Assembly (NCBI RefSeq): GCF_014656195.1
Contig: NZ_BNBY01000052.1
Location: forward strand, 1 to 35,275
Reading direction: 5' to 3'
DNA length: 35,275 bases
Origin: Kitasatospora xanthocidica
GTDB taxonomy: Bacteria; Actinomycetota; Actinomycetes; Streptomycetales; Streptomycetaceae
In this document: piece by piece, positions 34,388 through 35,275 of the stretch
How positions within the stretch are numbered: the stretch's first letter is position 1
Layout: every line of letters starts with the position of its first letter
Translations under genes and position numbers: made by a program
The notes under the pieces: model-generated
What the model was told of the DNA's origin: nothing
Database searches by the model: none
What the model saw: the letters and a program-made list of their open reading frames with translations, nothing else

Positions 34388-35230
34388 GTGTCCACTCCCC
34401 TCCTCGCGATCGTGCTGGCGCTCGTCTCGGCGCTCATGCACGCCTCCTGGAACGCCGCGGTCAAGTCCGGCACCGACCGGCTGACGGCCGTCGGCGTGGT
34501 CGACGCCGTCGCCCTGGTCGTCTGCGGTCTGGCGATGCCCTTCGTGGCGCCGCCCGACCCGGGCGCCTGGACGTTCGTCGCGATCTCGACCGTGCTCAAC
34601 ACGGCCTTCCGGCTCTTCCTCGTCCGGGCCTACCAGCTGGGCGACTTCGGCCAGATGTACCCGATCATCCGCGGTGTGCCGCCGCTGGCCGTGGCGGTCA
34701 TCTCGGTCGCCCTGATGGACGAACCCCTCGGCCCGACCGGCTGGTTCGGGGTCGCGCTGATCTCGGTCGGCATCATCAGCCTGGTGCTGTCCAACCGGCT
34801 CGGCGAGATCCGCGCGGTGCCGATCGCGTACGCGGTCGTCGCGGGGCTGTGCGTGGCCGGCTACACCGCCTCGGACGCGGCCGGGGTGCACTCCACCGAG
34901 CGGATGATCAGCTACCTGGTCTACCTGTTCGTCCTGGAGAGCATCCCGATGCCCGCGCTGGCGGCCGTCGTCCGGCGCCGGCGGCTGCTCGACTACCTGC
35001 GCACCCAGTGGAAGACCGGGGTGTTCGGCGGGGTCAACGCCCTCGCCTCGTACGGCCTGATCCTCTGGGCGCTGTCGCTGGGCGGCGTGGCCAAGGTGGA
35101 GGCGCTGCGCGAGACCAGCGTCGTGCTGGCGGCGGGCATCGGCACGCTCGTCTTCAAGGAGCCGTTCGGGCGCAATCGCGTCATCTGCTCGGCGATCGTC
35201 GCCGCGGGGATCGTGCTGGTGAGCCTGTAG
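34388..35230 (+). CDS. DMT-superfamily (EamA-type) permease
   Basis: 280 residues with about ten hydrophobic helices in two EamA-like repeats, a usual length for the family: LLAIVLALVSALMHASWNAAVKSG opens the first half (with the typical WNAAVK), and VPIAYAVVAGLCVAGYTASDAAG opens the second. Other segments include VAVISVALMDEPLG, VALISVGIISLVLS and SVVLAAGIGTLVFKEPFGRN, where the second LFKEPFG-like motif is standard. Starts with GTG at 34388; the AAGGA upstream is 17 bases away, so the ribosome-binding site is poor. Probable inner-membrane exporter of a small metabolite or amino-acid derivative. It follows the oxygenase by 84 bp and is likely co-transcribed with it. Confidence 0.9.
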   Translation: MSTPLLAIVLALVSALMHASWNAAVKSGTDRLTAVGVVDAVALVVCGLAMPFVAPPDPGAWTFVAISTVLNTAFRLFLVRAYQLGDFGQMYPIIRGVPPLAVAVISVALMDEPLGPTGWFGVALISVGIISLVLSNRLGEIRAVPIAYAVVAGLCVAGYTASDAAGVHSTERMISYLVYLFVLESIPMPALAAVVRRRRLLDYLRTQWKTGVFGGVNALASYGLILWALSLGGVAKVEALRETSVVLAAGIGTLVFKEPFGRNRVICSAIVAAGIVLVSL

Positions 35231-35245
35231 CGGTGACAGCCCGGG

Positions 35246-35275
35246 GCCGCCCGGTGGCCGGAGCCACCGGGCGGC
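35246..35275. terminator. Hairpin terminator after the permease gene
   Basis: Perfect 13-bp stem GCCGCCCGGTGGC / GCCACCGGGCGGC with a 4-nt loop (CGGA), 15 bp after the stop and reaching the window's end. Confidence 0.85.

Overview
The window is about 35 kb of very high-GC DNA with strong third-codon-position G/C bias, GTG starts, SD-led or leaderless genes, MarR-type ROK and mycothiol-type (MDMPI) proteins and Streptomyces-type secreted phospholipase D. This points to a filamentous actinomycete, Streptomyces or Kitasatospora-like (inference from gene content; no rRNA is present).

Region 1 (1-15.0 kb) is the end of a nonribosomal peptide biosynthetic cluster on the + strand: a SyrP/TauD-like Fe(II)/2-oxoglutarate hydroxylase overlapping a C-A-T-C-A-T synthetase, which is coupled by ATGA to a C-A-T-C-A-T-TE synthetase. 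The readable A-domain pockets suggest a Gln-like residue, an unassigned residue, Ser and Phe. Two features are unusual: the C domain after the Ser module has CHxxxDG instead of HHxxxDG and looks like the modified-amino-acid (dehydrating) class, and the terminal thioesterase has Cys in place of the nucleophilic Ser, as in the beta-lactone/beta-lactam-forming thioesterases. A hairpin terminator separates it from a convergent, GTGA-coupled pair of LuxR-type regulators (15.0-16.3 kb), which are the likely local regulators.

Region 2 (16.6-22.3 kb) holds a secreted phospholipase D with a four-unit PHO-box-like array in front of it, a 158-bp MITE-like element with 17-bp terminal inverted repeats, a polyprenyl diphosphate synthase, a two-gene unit of unrecognised small proteins and an MFS exporter.

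Region 3 (22.4-31.1 kb) is metabolic/regulatory: a secreted F5/8-type-C plus beta-helix protein with an upstream ROK repressor, both preceded by the same palindrome; an orphan sensor kinase with a GerMN-type lipoprotein and a 57-residue coupled ORF in the place of a response regulator; and a TetR repressor divergent from a class II aldolase/ketopantoate reductase-like operon whose promoter carries overlapping palindromes.

Region 4 (31.2-35.3 kb) has an MDMPI-type enzyme under a strong promoter, a secreted ribosome-inactivating-protein homologue with the complete catalytic set, and a second TauD-family oxygenase followed by a DMT/EamA permease. No tRNA, rRNA, CRISPR array or intact insertion sequence was seen. 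Functions are assigned from motifs read by eye; no database search was possible.
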